In this document: one piece after another, positions 26,111 to 39,717 of the stretch | How the letters are laid out: each line of letters starts with the position of its first letter | Position numbering within the stretch: position 1 is the stretch's first letter | DNA from: Cycas panzhihuaensis | Lineage: Eukaryota; Cycadophyta | Length of the DNA: 64,000 nucleotides | NCBI GenBank assembly: GCA_023213395.1 | Contig: CM041465.1 | Span: 79,739,741 to 79,803,740, forward strand | Direction of reading: 5' to 3' | Notes under the pieces: generated by a model | The model's input: only the letters and a program-made list of their open reading frames with translations | Databases searched by the model: none | What the model was told of the DNA's origin: nothing | Program-made: the position numbers and the translations under genes

Positions 26111-27534
26111 GTCTTTAAGTCTTCCTAGGTATTAGACTATATTTTTATCCTTATCAATAGATCCCCACTTAAGGATTACCTTGCTAAATTTAAAGTTTTC
26201 ATGAACCTTGATGAAATGATCTTCAGTAAAAGTTTAGAAAACATATCCTCAAGTTGATCTTTACTTAGAAAAAACTCAACTTACATCTTTCCTTAGTTAC
26301 ATATCTAAAGTTTATACCTCAATAATAATGGTGTCATCTTTAAAATGATTCTTAAATACAATTAAAAATAGTTCCCAAGTTGTAGTTTTATGGTTCTCCT
26401 TTTCTTGTTCTTGTGACCATTTTTGTCACTAGTTGAATGCCAATTTATACATAAGTAATGCAATATATAATAATTTTTCTTTATTATTTATAATATTTTG
26501 AAGTAGGAGAAAATCTTCTAATTCTTACAGTCATTTATCCACATATTTATTTAAACCATAGAACTATAAAATGTAATTCTTTAATATTCCAATCTAACAA
26601 ATATAATAAATGTAATTTGATGTATTCAACTTTTGACATAACTTATTTGTGTGTTGAATTTAAATGGTCCTATTCTTTTAAGTATTTTGATAGAGAATAT
26701 TCCATGGTAATATTTTTAAAAGTAATCTTGCCATTTATTTTTGATGATATATTGTGTGGATGTTGGATGATATGAGGTAATAGCGATTTGATATAAATAA
26801 CCATTGATATGAAAAGTAGGTGAAGCCCTTAGTCAGTGTAGTATATATAGATATATATTATAATTAGACTATCCTATTACAACTCTAACTCTGAACTTGT
26901 AGAATGATTATACATGAGTATTTAAATAGTCAACAGAAACTGGTTGATTATTTGGGAAATATTATGTGATTAATAAGCCTTATAAGATGTAGGATGAATC
27001 TTCACTTAAACTATGATGCTTATTAATGGTATAATTATTAATAAGTAACTAAGTGATGATGTGGATATGTGTAAAGTGAATATAAAGGATAAATAAGTGC
27101 TATATTTTAAACTATTAAAGGTGATGATGAAATAGACCTCAAGAATATGAATATATAACCAATATGAGAACTTATTTGCATGTTTTTTTTTTTTAATATA
27201 TATATAATGATCCTAATATAGTATAAAATACAATGTGGTATACAAAATATATAATATTATTTATGTTATAGCCTAAATATAATTCTAATATGCTATAATA
27301 TAATATATAACTTTATACTTAGGTGGAAGAAGATTTAATGGATGACAAGGAAATGGATGGACAATGTGGTAAGAAACCATATGATGGAAGGCGACAGATA
27401 TCAAACCTACAGTAGGGAAATGGATGACAAGTCCAGATATAATATGTGATATCTGATATGTTCTATAATGTATGGTATGCTAGACGCAAGTTCATAAGGT
27501 ATAATTTCATCAAATATAGGGTATAGGTATTATT
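26111..27534. other. AT-rich sequence; left part probably interior of element E
   Basis: The first few hundred bases look like the minus-strand interior of element E. On the minus strand the text near 26300-26430 recalls a decayed copia gag, but too weakly to annotate. Nothing recognisable follows up to the microsatellite. Confidence 0.35.
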
Positions 27535-28658
<1,124 letters not shown>

Positions 28659-30757
28659 TAATTTGCATTAATATTGTATGTTATATCTCAGTTTTTCATT
28701 ATTTTATTATTGAATGTACTTAATTTATTATTCTTCTTAACAAATTTAGCATGTTATTATATCCATTAGAGTGCATTTTAATTAATATTTTGTGAGTCTG
28801 ATTGTGAAACATTAACCCATTTAATAATAATGCCACCTTGTTCACTTCATTTTTTAAAATTTTAACATGTATCAGTAGCATGCAACAAATTTGACACTAT
28901 TTTAGGTGTTTTTCATCATGTATCGACTTCCATATGTAGCTTGAGAGGTCTGTAGCAATTCTCAAGCCTCTCTGTTCCAATTTTAAGCAAAAACAATAGA
29001 AACAACATGTCATTTCAATTGTTCAGCTTTTGTTTTTGCCTAATACCAATGCACTGTGGTTTTAAAATCACTTATTTGCTCTTCAATTCATTTTTTGTTA
29101 GCCTAGAGACACTCTGAGAATCCATGTAAGAGTCTCAAGGATATTCTTGACTAATCTCTAAAGAGATTTTGCCTCTAAATTACTCTAGTTTATTGTATAG
29201 CTATCCTATATTCGTATGATTCAATCTGGACCCATTTGAACTTATTTCAGCTTAGATCAGGTTGGAAATTAGTTGTATGGGGGTGTCATACCCTCACAAA
29301 TCTAATGCAACTAGAGTCGATTCAATTTTGAATAGAACTCATTGTAAAAGATTTCCTATTCTATGCAAAAAGGCACGCAACAATTGTTCCTCATGAAATT
29401 TGATTTTCATCTTTATTTTTTTATAATGTTTGATTTAAATTAAATCATATTTAATGATTGATTAAAATTTGCATTGGGGGGCTTAGTTTCTAATCATATT
29501 TGACCCTATATGACTGGGGTTTAGTTGCAAAAAGGGGCATATTCTAAAGATTATAAACTATTTTTTTATAATTTTTTATTAATAAAAAACTTTAGGGTGT
29601 ATTTCATATTATTTCAAGTCTTCTAGCCCCTTTATAGTCTAGTTAATAGTCACATGTAGACATAGTAAGACTGGGGGCCAACCAGTGAAGGGGGCCTAAG
29701 CTAACCCCACCTTATTTTTTCCCCTTAAGGAGTACCTCTCAGTATTTTGGCCATAACTTTCTAATAGGAGGTCAAATTTAAGAACTATCTAAACTATTAG
29801 AATTCTAACTCATAGAGCTTTAGTTTAGAGGTAGCATCATCCTGATTTAAGCATTTTTTTAAGGGGTTATTTGTAGGTAATTGGGCTACATTAAGGCTTG
29901 TTTTTATTAATTGAAGGCCTTAAATTTTCTTTGTATAAAATCTATCTACTAAATATTATTTACACATCTTTTATATACTATCCAATCTAGTTTTTTGTGG
30001 TTAATAAGTTCTTGTGCTTTGTGGTAGTAGGTGTCCTCTTGGGTGAAAGAGGTTAGGTATCACTTATGCAAAGTCCATTAAAAAGAGCACCCTAACCCTA
30101 TCTTGTTTTTCTTTTAAGTTATTTTCTTTAGTTTTCTTATTTTTAGTTTTCATGAAAGGAACCTTATATGTAAATAAGATCATATCCTAAAATCAATTTT
30201 AACTCAAAACTAAGAAAGATAATCCCTAATTTATAAGAAAACATTTTTTAGCCTTGTAAGGGGAATGGTTAGGACCTCTTAAGTTACCACTCTATACACG
30301 TCTTTGTTTTTTCTCAAACTCTAAGGACATTAGAGAAAACCATTAGCTATAAGGTGTATTAAGTGGTACATCGAGGTGTTAAAACCTATCTTGGAGTTTA
30401 GAGACCAAGCTAGGCATGGAGAAGGTAAGTGCATTGATTTATAGTTCTAAATTAGATTTATTGTTAGGCATATGTGTGACATAGGTGGATCTATAAGTCA
30501 GGGGGCTCTTTGACCTTCTTAGTAGCCCATGTACTAAAATATATAAAGTATTGAGCTCATGTATCGGTATATAGGGTCCTTGATTTTCCACTTGTGGGTA
30601 GACACCACTAGACAAAATAGTAACTAAGGGCTTCTTGGAGACCCCTAAACTTAGAATTCTAGCTTAGTAACCCCCTAGGTAGATAGGATATAAAAAAGAC
30701 ACTAAAAGAAACTAAGGGCTATACTTAAAGATATATTAAATAGTAACCTAAATACTC
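28659..30757. other. Copia-A untranslated leader, no gene seen
   Basis: About 2.1 kb between the 5' LTR and the first gag codons. It is AT-rich without a protein-like frame. A GC-richer patch lies near 29660-29710. This leader is longer than is usual for copia, so it may hide an unrecognised insertion. Confidence 0.4.
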
Positions 30758-30906
30758 TTGTCGAATACTATCAAACTTAGTAGTATAAATAATTTTTTAG
30801 CTTGGAAGAAAAAAATTAAAAATCTTCTCATCATGAATAACTATTGGGCTTATATCAATGGAGACATACCCTTACCCACACCTACCAAGGATCTAAATGA
30901 TCTTAC
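30758..30906 (+). pseudogene. Copia-A gag N-terminus
   Basis: It reads SNTIKLSSINNFLAWKKKI, NNYWAYINGDIPLP and KDLNDLT, the start of a copia gag (DUF4219/UBN2 type), and is cut at the cttac target site by element C. The frame opens with TTG here, so the true start lies upstream or is mutated. It continues at 35309. Confidence 0.82.
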
Positions 30907-31137
30907 TGTTGGAATATTAATGCACATTTATTTTGTCCCACATGTAAGTGAGTCCCACTCTCTCTATATTGACATGTATTATAAATGCACAATATAGTGT
31001 ATCATATTTTATAATGTTGTAATGATGTTTTTTTAATACAATGGAGGTAACTTAAGGGCATCGTTTGATCCTGGAGGTATGTTTTGTTCTGTTTGTTTTT
31101 GTTTGCAAATATCTTATTGTAGGTCTATTTTTCAACA
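30907..31137 (+). repeat. Element C 5' LTR
   Basis: It starts tgttggaatattaatg and ends tttttcaaca; equal in length (231 bp) to 35078-35308. The primer site starts at the next base. Confidence 0.93.
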
Positions 31138-31149
31138 TGGTATCAAAGC
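31138..31149 (+). other. Element C primer binding site
   Basis: tggtatcaaagc directly abuts the LTR end aaca. It is complementary, with one change, to initiator-Met tRNA. Confidence 0.88.
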
Positions 31150-33924
31150 ACCCAAGTTGAGAGAGGTCTGTTGAGTTGGTTGGTGAAACCGTAACTTTGT
31201 TGACATATGAGGTGGTGAGCCTTTGGTTCCCTAGAGAAGTAGTTGTAGTGATGATTGTCAATGTCGCATCCTCCTAAAGAGTTGTAGAGCCCGTAAATCA
31301 TTAATACAATCAATATTTAAGGTATGTTCATTGTTTTAATTGAATATATTGCTTTGGCTATTTGATATCATACCCTGCATAATGCCCTAATTTGTTGCTA
31401 ATTATTCATGACTCCCTTAATCTCTTATCTCCTCATGATTGTGATGGTATGCGAAGTGATTTTTTCTGCTACGTCTTTCATTTGGGCATATAATTAAGGA
31501 TTAATTGATGTTATATTTATGTAACTCTTGAGAAATACCATTAGAACCACCCAACTGTACAACCATAAATTTTCTGCTCATAGATTATGATGTCGTCTCA
31601 TTTCTTTATTGCTACTTTATACACTACAGTCTGCATTAATTATTTATTTGTCTATGATGATTTTTATAATACAGTATGTATATGTCATTGTTTGATCATT
31701 TAAGAGTATATCTCACATTTGATCTATACGCCACCATTTCTGCACTACCCAATCACCTACGTGATGGTTCAGCCACTGTTTGTATTTATTGCCCAGTTGT
31801 GTATATTAAATTATATGTAATTATGCATGAGTCACTTTAGCATGATATATTTATGTTATCTGAGATATTTTTGCCACCAAGGTCTATAACCAATCGAAAT
31901 ATTAATATGGCATTTAATATTTTGTTTGCCATCTATTTTTTATTTATGAAAGTTGCCTGGATATTGAATCTGATTCGCCACCCTGTTATTTATATTCTTA
32001 GCCCTTGATTTCTTTGTAAAGTTGCCCTAACAATGGCACAGTATTTGACTTTATTAGTTCGCCTTTGTTAATATAATAATTTAATATCTTAGAGTCTGCC
32101 TTAGAACTCAGTAACCTGTCATATTTGAAAGTACTTTGGGTTGAAACAATACTCCACTCTTCAGCAGTCATCAAGGAAATAGGTGTCATTGGGCTTATAG
32201 ATGGGTTTTGGCCCTGATCTCCTAGTGCAAGCGAAAATTCTGTTAGGGAGGCAAAATGAAAATTGGATTGATCTGCAAATAAATCATTGTGGTTAGTTGC
32301 AATAGTTGCTACGGGGAAAGCAGCAGTTCTGATCTGAAATAGATGCCTTACAGAGATAAACTTTCGTATAGAAAGGCAATTTTCATTTAATTGATCGAAA
32401 TATGGATTTTTATGGATATACAAGGTTTGATTCTTCTGTCGCCTCTGAAGCCAAAATACATCATATCAAATAAAAGGATCTCAAACACAATTATTCATGG
32501 AAAGGGTAAACTATATTGGAACACTCACTATTGCCAAGCTCTTTAATTGTATTCAATCATAACTTTTGATACCAGTTAATTATTGAAATATTTTGGAGGA
32601 CGAGATAAGTGGATTTCGCTCCAATGCTTGGATGGTTGACTAATTTATACGTATTCTTAATGCTCCATATGAAGTTGTTATATATAAAATCGCTTTTGAT
32701 GTTTTTTCATAATTTCAATTTGTGATCGGTTCACCTCATTATCAAACCTTAATATTGGTTTTTTTGGTATTATTTCATATTAAAGGTTGTTAAGATACCT
32801 TTAATAAAGTATTCTCTATCTCTTTTAATAGTTTATTAACATTTTTTATTAAGATATTTGAAGTGACTAATTAAGAGATGGTTGAAGTTTAAATTTATTC
32901 AAGTTCTTGTTAATGTTGAATGATTAGATCAAAGGTTGCGTGTAGATATATGAGGCTATGGGGTATTGGTGACTTTGAGGAATTTAAATATTCTTTATAT
33001 ACAAGCGTATGAGAGAGAATTGGTGGTAAGATGGGTGACATGAGATGAAATTTGAGGCTTTACATTGTTCTCTTACATGCATTATATGTTCTCTAGCATA
33101 TAATCTACATGGGAAGTGAGACAACATTAAGTCATATTGAGGTGAATGTATTTGGCATGCTATTAGTGATTTGTGGTGCATGAAGGTGATTATTCAAATG
33201 ACAGTTTGAGTGATTTCTTACATATGTTTTACATGAGAGAGCTATTGTAATGATGACATAGTATGGTGGTGAAGCGATAGTGCATGTGTTTGCATGAATG
33301 AGTTGGATGGCATATGGAAGCTTAGTACTCCTTAGAATATGATCTTTATGGGCATTTGAGGCAATGAGGTGCTTATTTCATGTAAGTTATATGTTAATTG
33401 GGGCATGACATGGGCAAGTAGGTGATTGAAGCTTGTTGTATATGGTTACATAAAGAGCTATTGTGACAATGATATGTTGTGGTGATACGAAAATGTTATA
33501 TGTGGTCCAATAAGGTAATTGTGAATTCTTGACAAGATTGGACACTTTGTTGGGTGTGTTAAGGATGAAATTAAGCATGTTTCATGATGTGAACGGACAA
33601 AGAAGGATGAGTTTTTTTTTTTAAGTCACTTATGTTGCAAGTGTAGTGGTATGAATTATTTTTGGGAAATCAAGTGAAGTATGTGTCTTGGCAATTTAAT
33701 GATGACAAGAGGTGTGCATGATTTCTGTGAGATGTATGTGTCTTAAGCATTGATTTGATGGTGGAGTAAGTGTTTTAGATACTTGTTGTATGCAACTGTT
33801 TGACAATATCAGAGATGTGATGTGAGAGATATAAGACATGAGAAATTTGTTGAGAGTGATCAATAGGCAAGTTACCAATGATAAGTGAGTTTGTTGATTG
33901 AAAAAGGGAACATGGTGTTAGGAA
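31150..33924. other. Element C non-coding interior
   Basis: No gag or pol motif was found. The first half is T/C-rich and the second G/A-rich, the same layout as element D. Near 33232 and 33449 a module with acatgagagagctattg and acataaagagctattgtga recurs at about 217-bp spacing. A minus-strand open frame at 31998-32423 is listed separately. Confidence 0.5.
31998..32423 (-). CDS. Unidentified 141-codon frame inside element C
   Basis: A stop-free minus-strand frame with varied, protein-like composition, unlike its surroundings. The frame remains open a little upstream (to about 32475), where FWLQRRQKNQTLYIHKNPYF can be read after an AG that could be a splice acceptor. I recognise no domain. 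It could be an exon captured from a host gene, or chance. It is antisense to the gag frame of the same element and no ATG context argues for translation as it stands. Confidence 0.3.
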   Translation of the reverse strand: MYIHKNPYFDQLNENCLSIRKFISVRHLFQIRTAAFPVATIATNHNDLFADQSNFHFASLTEFSLALGDQGQNPSISPMTPISLMTAEEWSIVSTQSTFKYDRLLSSKADSKILNYYINKGELIKSNTVPLLGQLYKEIKG

Positions 33925-34839
33925 ATGGCATTTACAAGCATGGAAGAAAATGATGTGGTTATGTATGTTCCCGAAACAAATGAATATTACTTAAAGGATT
34001 CATTTCTTCTGATACCTAAGTGTAATGGAGAAGACTACTTTTTTTGGATAATTAAAGTGAGATGCCTTTTCATAGCTAGAGGTTTGTGGAAGATTGTTAC
34101 TGATGGATATGATATCCCTAAGGATGAAGAAGAAAAAGAAATGCTTGAGAAGAAAGACAAAAAGGCATTCATTATGATTCGTGTTGCATTCAACGAGGTT
34201 GATCTTCCTTCTAAATACCATTTTGTCATTCCTATGATTCTACATACGAGTACTGCTAAAGAAGCTTACGATTTTCTAAGGGAAGTATTTGAATAAACTC
34301 CTGAAGAGACACAATGAATGATTGAAAAGGCAATTAAGGTCAGTTATGGTTATGGTAGTGTACGATTTAATGAAGAAAATATCATCAACACTGATGAAAC
34401 AACATGCCAAGATGAAGAATATATGAGTATTGATGAAATTTCTACTAAGTGCAAAGAAACAATAGTTGAATATATTAATGAGATTACAACTACTGATGAA
34501 GATATTGAAAGTGATAAATCAATAAAGGTTTATTTAGATGATTCTATTATTTCAAGAGAAAGTGAATGTGAATCTAATGATCCCATAAAGGATGAGTCTT
34601 GTAATGATTCAATTCCAAATGATGCTCTTACTTTGAGCATTGATTCAATTTCAAAGAGTATGCAAGTTGATCAAGATTCCACTTCAAAGGTTGAAGAAAC
34701 CACTATTGTACATAGGGATCAAGAACTTATTAGGATAATGATGACAAACAAGTTGTGTTCAAAGATAGTTACTTACAAGATCTTCATCAAAATTAGACTA
34801 GACCAACCACAATGGAGAATCAGGATTTGTACTTGCTAG
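33925..34839 (+). pseudogene. Element C gag-like ORF (DUF4219/UBN2-like), one stop
   Basis: From ATG 33925 the frame shows YYLKDSFLLIPKCNGEDYFF and WIIKVRCLFIARGLWKIV, then EAYDFLREVFE, matching the gag of plant copia elements. A stop at 34294-34296 and a second within 20 bases separate it from the downstream frame (34318-34839), rich in Asp, Glu, Ser and Thr. No zinc knuckle, protease or polymerase follows. The part before the stop is unusually well preserved compared with other frames here. The product would have formed particle-like assemblies for element RNA. Confidence 0.78.
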
Positions 34840-34858
34840 AGTAGCTACATCAACCACA

Positions 34859-35020
34859 TCACTGCAGAATTAAAGATGGAAATCAAGTTGAGAATATCAT
34901 CTTACAAAGGCATCAGTACAGAATTGAAGACAAAAATCAAGATGAAGATATCATTCTACATCAAATACATCATTACAAAATTGAAGACAAGGATCATATT
35001 GAAGACATCATTCTCAAGAC
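34859..35020 (+). repeat. Three-copy minisatellite before the element C PPT
   Basis: Units beginning at 34859, 34912 and 34969 share the pattern atcan-acagaattgaagacaa and gaagatatcatt at 53-57 bp spacing. The copies are purine-rich on the + strand and lie just upstream of the polypurine tract. Confidence 0.75.
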
Positions 35021-35077
35021 ATTTCCAAGGATAAAGTGTTACAAATACAAATGACCCAAATGTGCATTAAGGGGGAG

Positions 35078-35308
35078 TGTTGGAATATTAATGTATATTT
35101 ATCTTATTCCACATGCAAGTGGGTCTCACTCTCTCTATATTAACATGTATTATAAATACACAACATAGTGTATTATATTGTATGATGTTGTAAAGATGTT
35201 TTGTTATTATAATGGAGGTATGTTAAGGATACCATTCGATCCTAGAGGTGTATTTTATTATGTTTATTTATGTTTACGAGTATCTTATTACAGGTCTATT
35301 TTTTAATA
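35078..35308 (+). repeat. Element C 3' LTR
   Basis: It starts tgttggaatattaatg after cattaagggggag and ends tttttaata, decayed from tttcaaca. It has no length difference from the 5' LTR but many C/T and G/A substitutions. Confidence 0.93.
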
Positions 35309-36480
35309 CTTACAATTAAAATCTCACTTGATCCCATTACCTTAGTTAACTTTAATATTAAGGATAATATAGCCTTATTATTCCTCTACTTGGCTATAGA
35401 AGATTAAGTGGAACAAAATATAGAAACCACCTAAACCTCTCATGAAGCTTGGAGCATCTTATACTCCCTCTATGAGAGGAAAGATGAGTCAAGATCTTTA
35501 ACCTTAAAGGCATGCTTGCTTGGAATACCTTTATTAGAACTGTCATTATCCATTTAACTAAGGTCAAAATAATAAGAAACTAACTCATAATCCTTGGTTA
35601 ACCTCCCTTAAATCATAACCTAGTGTCTAACATCCTTAATATTCTTCCTATAGAATATAATAGCTCTATATCCAAACTTTATGATAATTGTACCAAATAA
35701 ACTTCATCACTTTTGAAGGACTTTTGATCAAGGAGGAGAACAACCTTAATCGCTAAGGAGTGGAATCTACCTCTAACTCTACACTTGCATTTGTAGCTAG
35801 GAATGTAGAAAGAAACAGACTAACTTAACAGCCAAGCAAGTAGCCATGTCATCAATAAACCTTTAAGTAATAATTTGACTCCCTTAACATCTCACAATAG
35901 CCATGTCAATAACTAATACATTAACAACAATAATTTTTATAGCTTAGAACTTCATCATAATAGGCTTAACAACCACATCAACTATAACAACCTCAATAAC
36001 CAAGGAATCAATAATGTCAACAAAATGCCACTTATATGTATTATGAGAAGAATAGACATCTAGTTGTTGATTATATGAGAAGACATGCTAATTTTTAGAT
36101 GTTCTAGAATTAAGAGGGATAATTTTGTAGGCCAAGCTTTCAATAATGTAGGCCCAATTTTTAACTAAGAGGTCCAAGCCTTCAACAAGGAGCCCTATAC
36201 TTTCAATAAAGAGATCCCAATCTTCAACAAGGAGGCCCTAGTTTTCTACAAGGAGGGCTAGTATATCATCAACTAGGCCAATTCTTCTAACAAAATTAGA
36301 ATCAGAGATAAAATCAAAATTAATGCCAACTAAACAAGTAAAGGTTCCAACTAAGAAACTCAAGGAATAATCAAAATTCTCAACAAGGAGGCAATGTGGT
36401 AGATACACAAGACACCTTCTAAAATTTGTTCTTTGTAGCCTTGTGATCCTAACATGATGATAATTCTTAGTTACTAGATT
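35309..36480 (+). pseudogene. Copia-A gag, C-terminal part
   Basis: After the second cttac the host frame resumes: ISLDPITLVNFN, IALLFLYLAIED, SHEAWSILYSLYERKDESRS (the UBN2 E-A-W and Y-E blocks) and LKACLLGIPLLE. Downstream it becomes Asn-rich and then carries a 21-bp tandem repeat (36138-36284). Stops are frequent. A C/H-bearing stretch near 36030 may be the decayed zinc knuckle. Confidence 0.78.
36138..36284 (+). repeat. 21-bp in-frame tandem repeat in Copia-A gag
   Basis: Six units of exactly 21 bases (36138-36263) follow the pattern cttcaacaaggagccctatac, and a seventh degenerate unit follows. The period is seven codons, so the repeat would lengthen the Gag protein without shifting frame. 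Confidence 0.85.
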
Positions 36481-36699
36481 TATGTGCCTCACATCATATG
36501 ATAGGCATTAAAGAGTTATTAGAGGATACATATCTAATTCAATTACAATCTGCCATATGTAGATATAACCTTATTTATGATGTGACCAAAATTAGAAGGG
36601 CCCCCATTATATTACAAAATTCTAAAATCTGACAACATATCAACAATGTGTTCTTAGTCTTAGGCATGAAGATTAACCTACTATCCATCAGTCAAATTG

Positions 36700-37878
36700 A
36701 TAAGGAGAACCCAGATATCCTCTTCAGTCAAGGTATCTACATTATCACTGATCATATTACTAGACAACTTATTGAATAAGACATGAGGATAGTGGATTAT
36801 ACAAGCTTGATGGAGTTTCTCTGTTCCTCTTACCACTAGTCCACCATAAGAATCCTATTTAATGGTACAAAATAATTAACTTAACAAGGGGAAAGTAATC
36901 ATTGTTGAAGACCTATCTCTTATCTAAGAAAAAGGTGAATGCTTTAATTCTGAAGAAAAATCTACCTCAAATAGCACCAAAGACCAACTATGGCATCAAT
37001 GCCTTGGTCACCTAAACATGTAGAGCTTAAATCTCATGTCTAGGCTATATATGACGTATGGACTTCTAATCATAAAGAGAAATAGATGCATCTATGAGGC
37101 CCACTTACTAGAAAAATAATAAAGAGAAAATTTTCCATCTAAGAAATCATGGAGAGCCTAAGAACCATTGAGATTGGTCCACTCAGATATTTATGGGCCC
37201 ATGTCAGTTCTATCTCTCAATAGAAGCCTATTTTTTATGACATTTATAGATGACTATTCCAAGAAAGTATGGGTCGATTTTCTAGGGAATAAGTACCAAG
37301 CCCTTGATAAATTCAAAGAATTCAAGGCTAAGGTAGAGAATGGAAGTAGCATTAATATTAAAGTGCTAAGATCTACTAATGGAGAGGAATATATAGCCAA
37401 TCAATTTGCTAACTTTTGCAAATAATATGACATCAAACACCAATTCTCAACATCTCATACACCTTAACAGAATGGTGTAGTAGGAAGGATAAATTAAATG
37501 TTAGTGAATAAAGTGAAAGGCATGTTAGGTGCTATAAATCTTGCTATTAAATTTTAGGTTGAAGCCATATCAACTTCTATATATTTAACCAATAGAAGTG
37601 CCATAATAGTAATAAGAGATATCACCCCTAAGGAGGCTTGGTTAGGAATCAAACCCATAGTTTCTTACTTAATGACATTTAGATACATAACCTACAAATT
37701 TATTTCCAAGGAGAACAAGAAGAAGTTAGATGACAAAAGCCTCAAGTGCATTTTCCTTGGTTATATACATGACTACAAATCTTATAAAGTTTATAACACT
37801 ATTAGAAACCAAGTCTACACTACTCGAGATGTAATATTTACTGAAAATACTCAAGACTTGGATCCCTCACAAATCTAG
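36700..37878 (+). pseudogene. Copia-A GAG-pre-integrase and integrase
   Basis: LWHQCLGHLN (about 36985) marks the pre-integrase zinc region. HSDIYGPM, FIDDYSKKVWVDFL, RSTNGEEY and QNGVVGRIN mark the integrase core. The second catalytic Asp (DNG in the family) is Asn here and the Glu of VERxN is Gly, so it is inactive even apart from its stops. KKKLDDKSLKCIFLGY and YTTRDVIFTE complete the copia integrase C-terminus (37672-37878). Confidence 0.9.
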
Positions 37879-38040
37879 TTTGTAGTAGAAAGTGATGTTG
37901 GTACACCTGAAGTGTCTTTTATACTAATTTTGGAGCCACTAGCACCCACATCCTCCTACACACCAAGTTTATCTTTAGCACCAACAGCATTAATATCTAT
38001 ATTAGATGCTAGCACATCAATGCCATCCATATTTATTGAT

Positions 38041-39303
38041 GATATTTAGGTAGAGGCCATCATTTTTTAGCCACCTCCTAAGTGGGTTTATCAATTCCTA
38101 AAAGATGATCCTCCTCCTCATTCAACTCCTAAAAGAGGGTCTAAAATGAAACACTCCATCAACTTTGCCTTAATGGCATGTGTTCTTAAGACCTCTAAGC
38201 CTTCCATATTCGAGAAGACAATTAAAGACCAAACGTAAAAAGTAGTAATAGCTGAAGCGATAAATTCTATCCTTAAAAGTGACATATAGTAGCTAATAGA
38301 ACTACCACCTAGTAAGAAGCCAATTGACTATTAATGGCTTTACACGATCAAATTCCATACAGATGGCACCATCGAGCATCATAAAGCTTGTCTAATGGCA
38401 AGAGTTTTCAAACAAAAAGAGGGGATAAACTATGATGAGACCTTTATAATGGTAGATAATATGACCACATTCCATTTGGTGATGTCTCTTACAACTCAAT
38501 TCAATTGGCCAAAATACTAAATGGATGTGAAGAGTACCTTTCTGAATGGAGAGCTCACATAAGAAGTTTTTTTAAAGCAACTTCCTAGTTATACTACTCC
38601 TAGTAAAGAACACTTAGTTTGTAAGCTTAAGAAAGCCTTATATGGACTAAAGTAGGCACCACATATTGGTTATACGAAAATTGATGTTGTTTTTACACAA
38701 CATGGATTCTATCATTAACTCTCTAATTCAGACTTGTATATTCATATTAGAGGAAAACTAATCCCTATCATTATACTCTATGTGAACGACTTTGTAATCA
38801 TAGGTAATGGCACTGAAGGCATAGCTTGGTTACAATTCAAATTGAAATGCAACTTTAAGATGATAGATCTTGAGGTAGTATATTATTTCCTTGGTATTTA
38901 AGTATGGCAGGAACTAGGACACATCCTCTTGTCATAATTAAAGTATTCTAATAAACTCTTACAATGGTTTAGAATAACAGATTATAAGCTAGTCCTAATT
39001 CCAATGGAAATAGAAATCAAGCTTAACTTAGATGAATAAGGCAAGCCGTCCGATCCTATATTATATTGGCAGTTAGTTAGGAGCCTTATCTATCTCACAC
39101 ACACTTACTCAAATATTTCTTATTTAGTTAGGATTTGCTCCAAGTATATGTCAAAGCCTAAAGCATCCTGTTGGAAGGCTGCCACCAAAATCCATAAGTA
39201 TATCTATGGTACACATTAGTTTAGACTTAACTATAACCAAACTGAATTTCCTACCTTAAAAGGATACATAGATATTGATTGGGTAGGTTATTAAGATACA
39301 TAT
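38041..39303 (+). pseudogene. Copia-A reverse transcriptase and RNase H N-terminus
   Basis: The frame shows LPPSKKPIDY, INYDETFIMV, MDVKSTFLNGELT, LKKALYGLK, ILYVNDFVII (the YVDD centre with Asp changed to Asn), the VRSLIYLTHT block and GYIDIDWVGY*DT. It is cut at 39303 by Gypsy-A and continues at 54925. Gln codons are repeatedly TAA or TAG. Confidence 0.9.
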
Positions 39304-39717
39304 TGTTACATAACTCATCTTGCTAAGTTATATAAAGCACTATTATGCGGAGAGCTATTAGGAGATTAAGAAATAAGGTTAGTTATAGAACTTGGTACAT
39401 GACCCAATAAGCTAGCTAATGGTATGCAAGGCCGTTATGTTGTCTAATAGAATGTAAGGCTTCTTGGGCCACTAATAGGATTACATGCAAAAGACCCTTT
39501 TTTATCTATATAAAGGTTGTAGATTGTAAAAGATAGTTAGCTTGATGTTACTTTTGTAAAGATTGTACTACAATACTCTTTATTTTTGGTGATCAAATGA
39601 CACTCTTATGTTCTTATAAGATTTTTTGATAATTTGCTTACCCTATTAGTTAGAATAAAGTGGTTAATTGTTATTATTTTGTTATCTTATGGAGCACCTA
39701 TGAGAGGATACGTCCCA
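39304..39717 (+). repeat. Gypsy-A 5' LTR
   Basis: It starts tgttacataactcatcttgc and ends gtccca. The end is fixed by comparing four copies, which agree up to ccca and then diverge. A decayed Met primer site (tagtatcagagtc, 39720-39732) follows. Confidence 0.92.

Larger units (their letters stand above)
30907..35308 (+). mobile_element. Element C: gag-only LTR retrotransposon (TR-GAG-like), TSD cttac
   Basis: Two 231-bp LTRs bracket a 3.9-kb interior, flanked by cttac on both sides (30902-30906 and 35309-35313). A primer site tggtatcaaagc follows the 5' LTR and a polypurine tract (taagggggag) precedes the 3' LTR. The interior has a gag-like ORF pair (33925-34839) and no pol. Terminal-repeat elements with only a gag domain (TR-GAG) have been described in plants, and this fits the class. 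It inserted into Copia-A gag. Confidence 0.93.

Noticed and set aside
36238-36492. 84-codon minus-strand frame
   Set aside because: It runs antisense through the 21-bp repeat of Copia-A gag.
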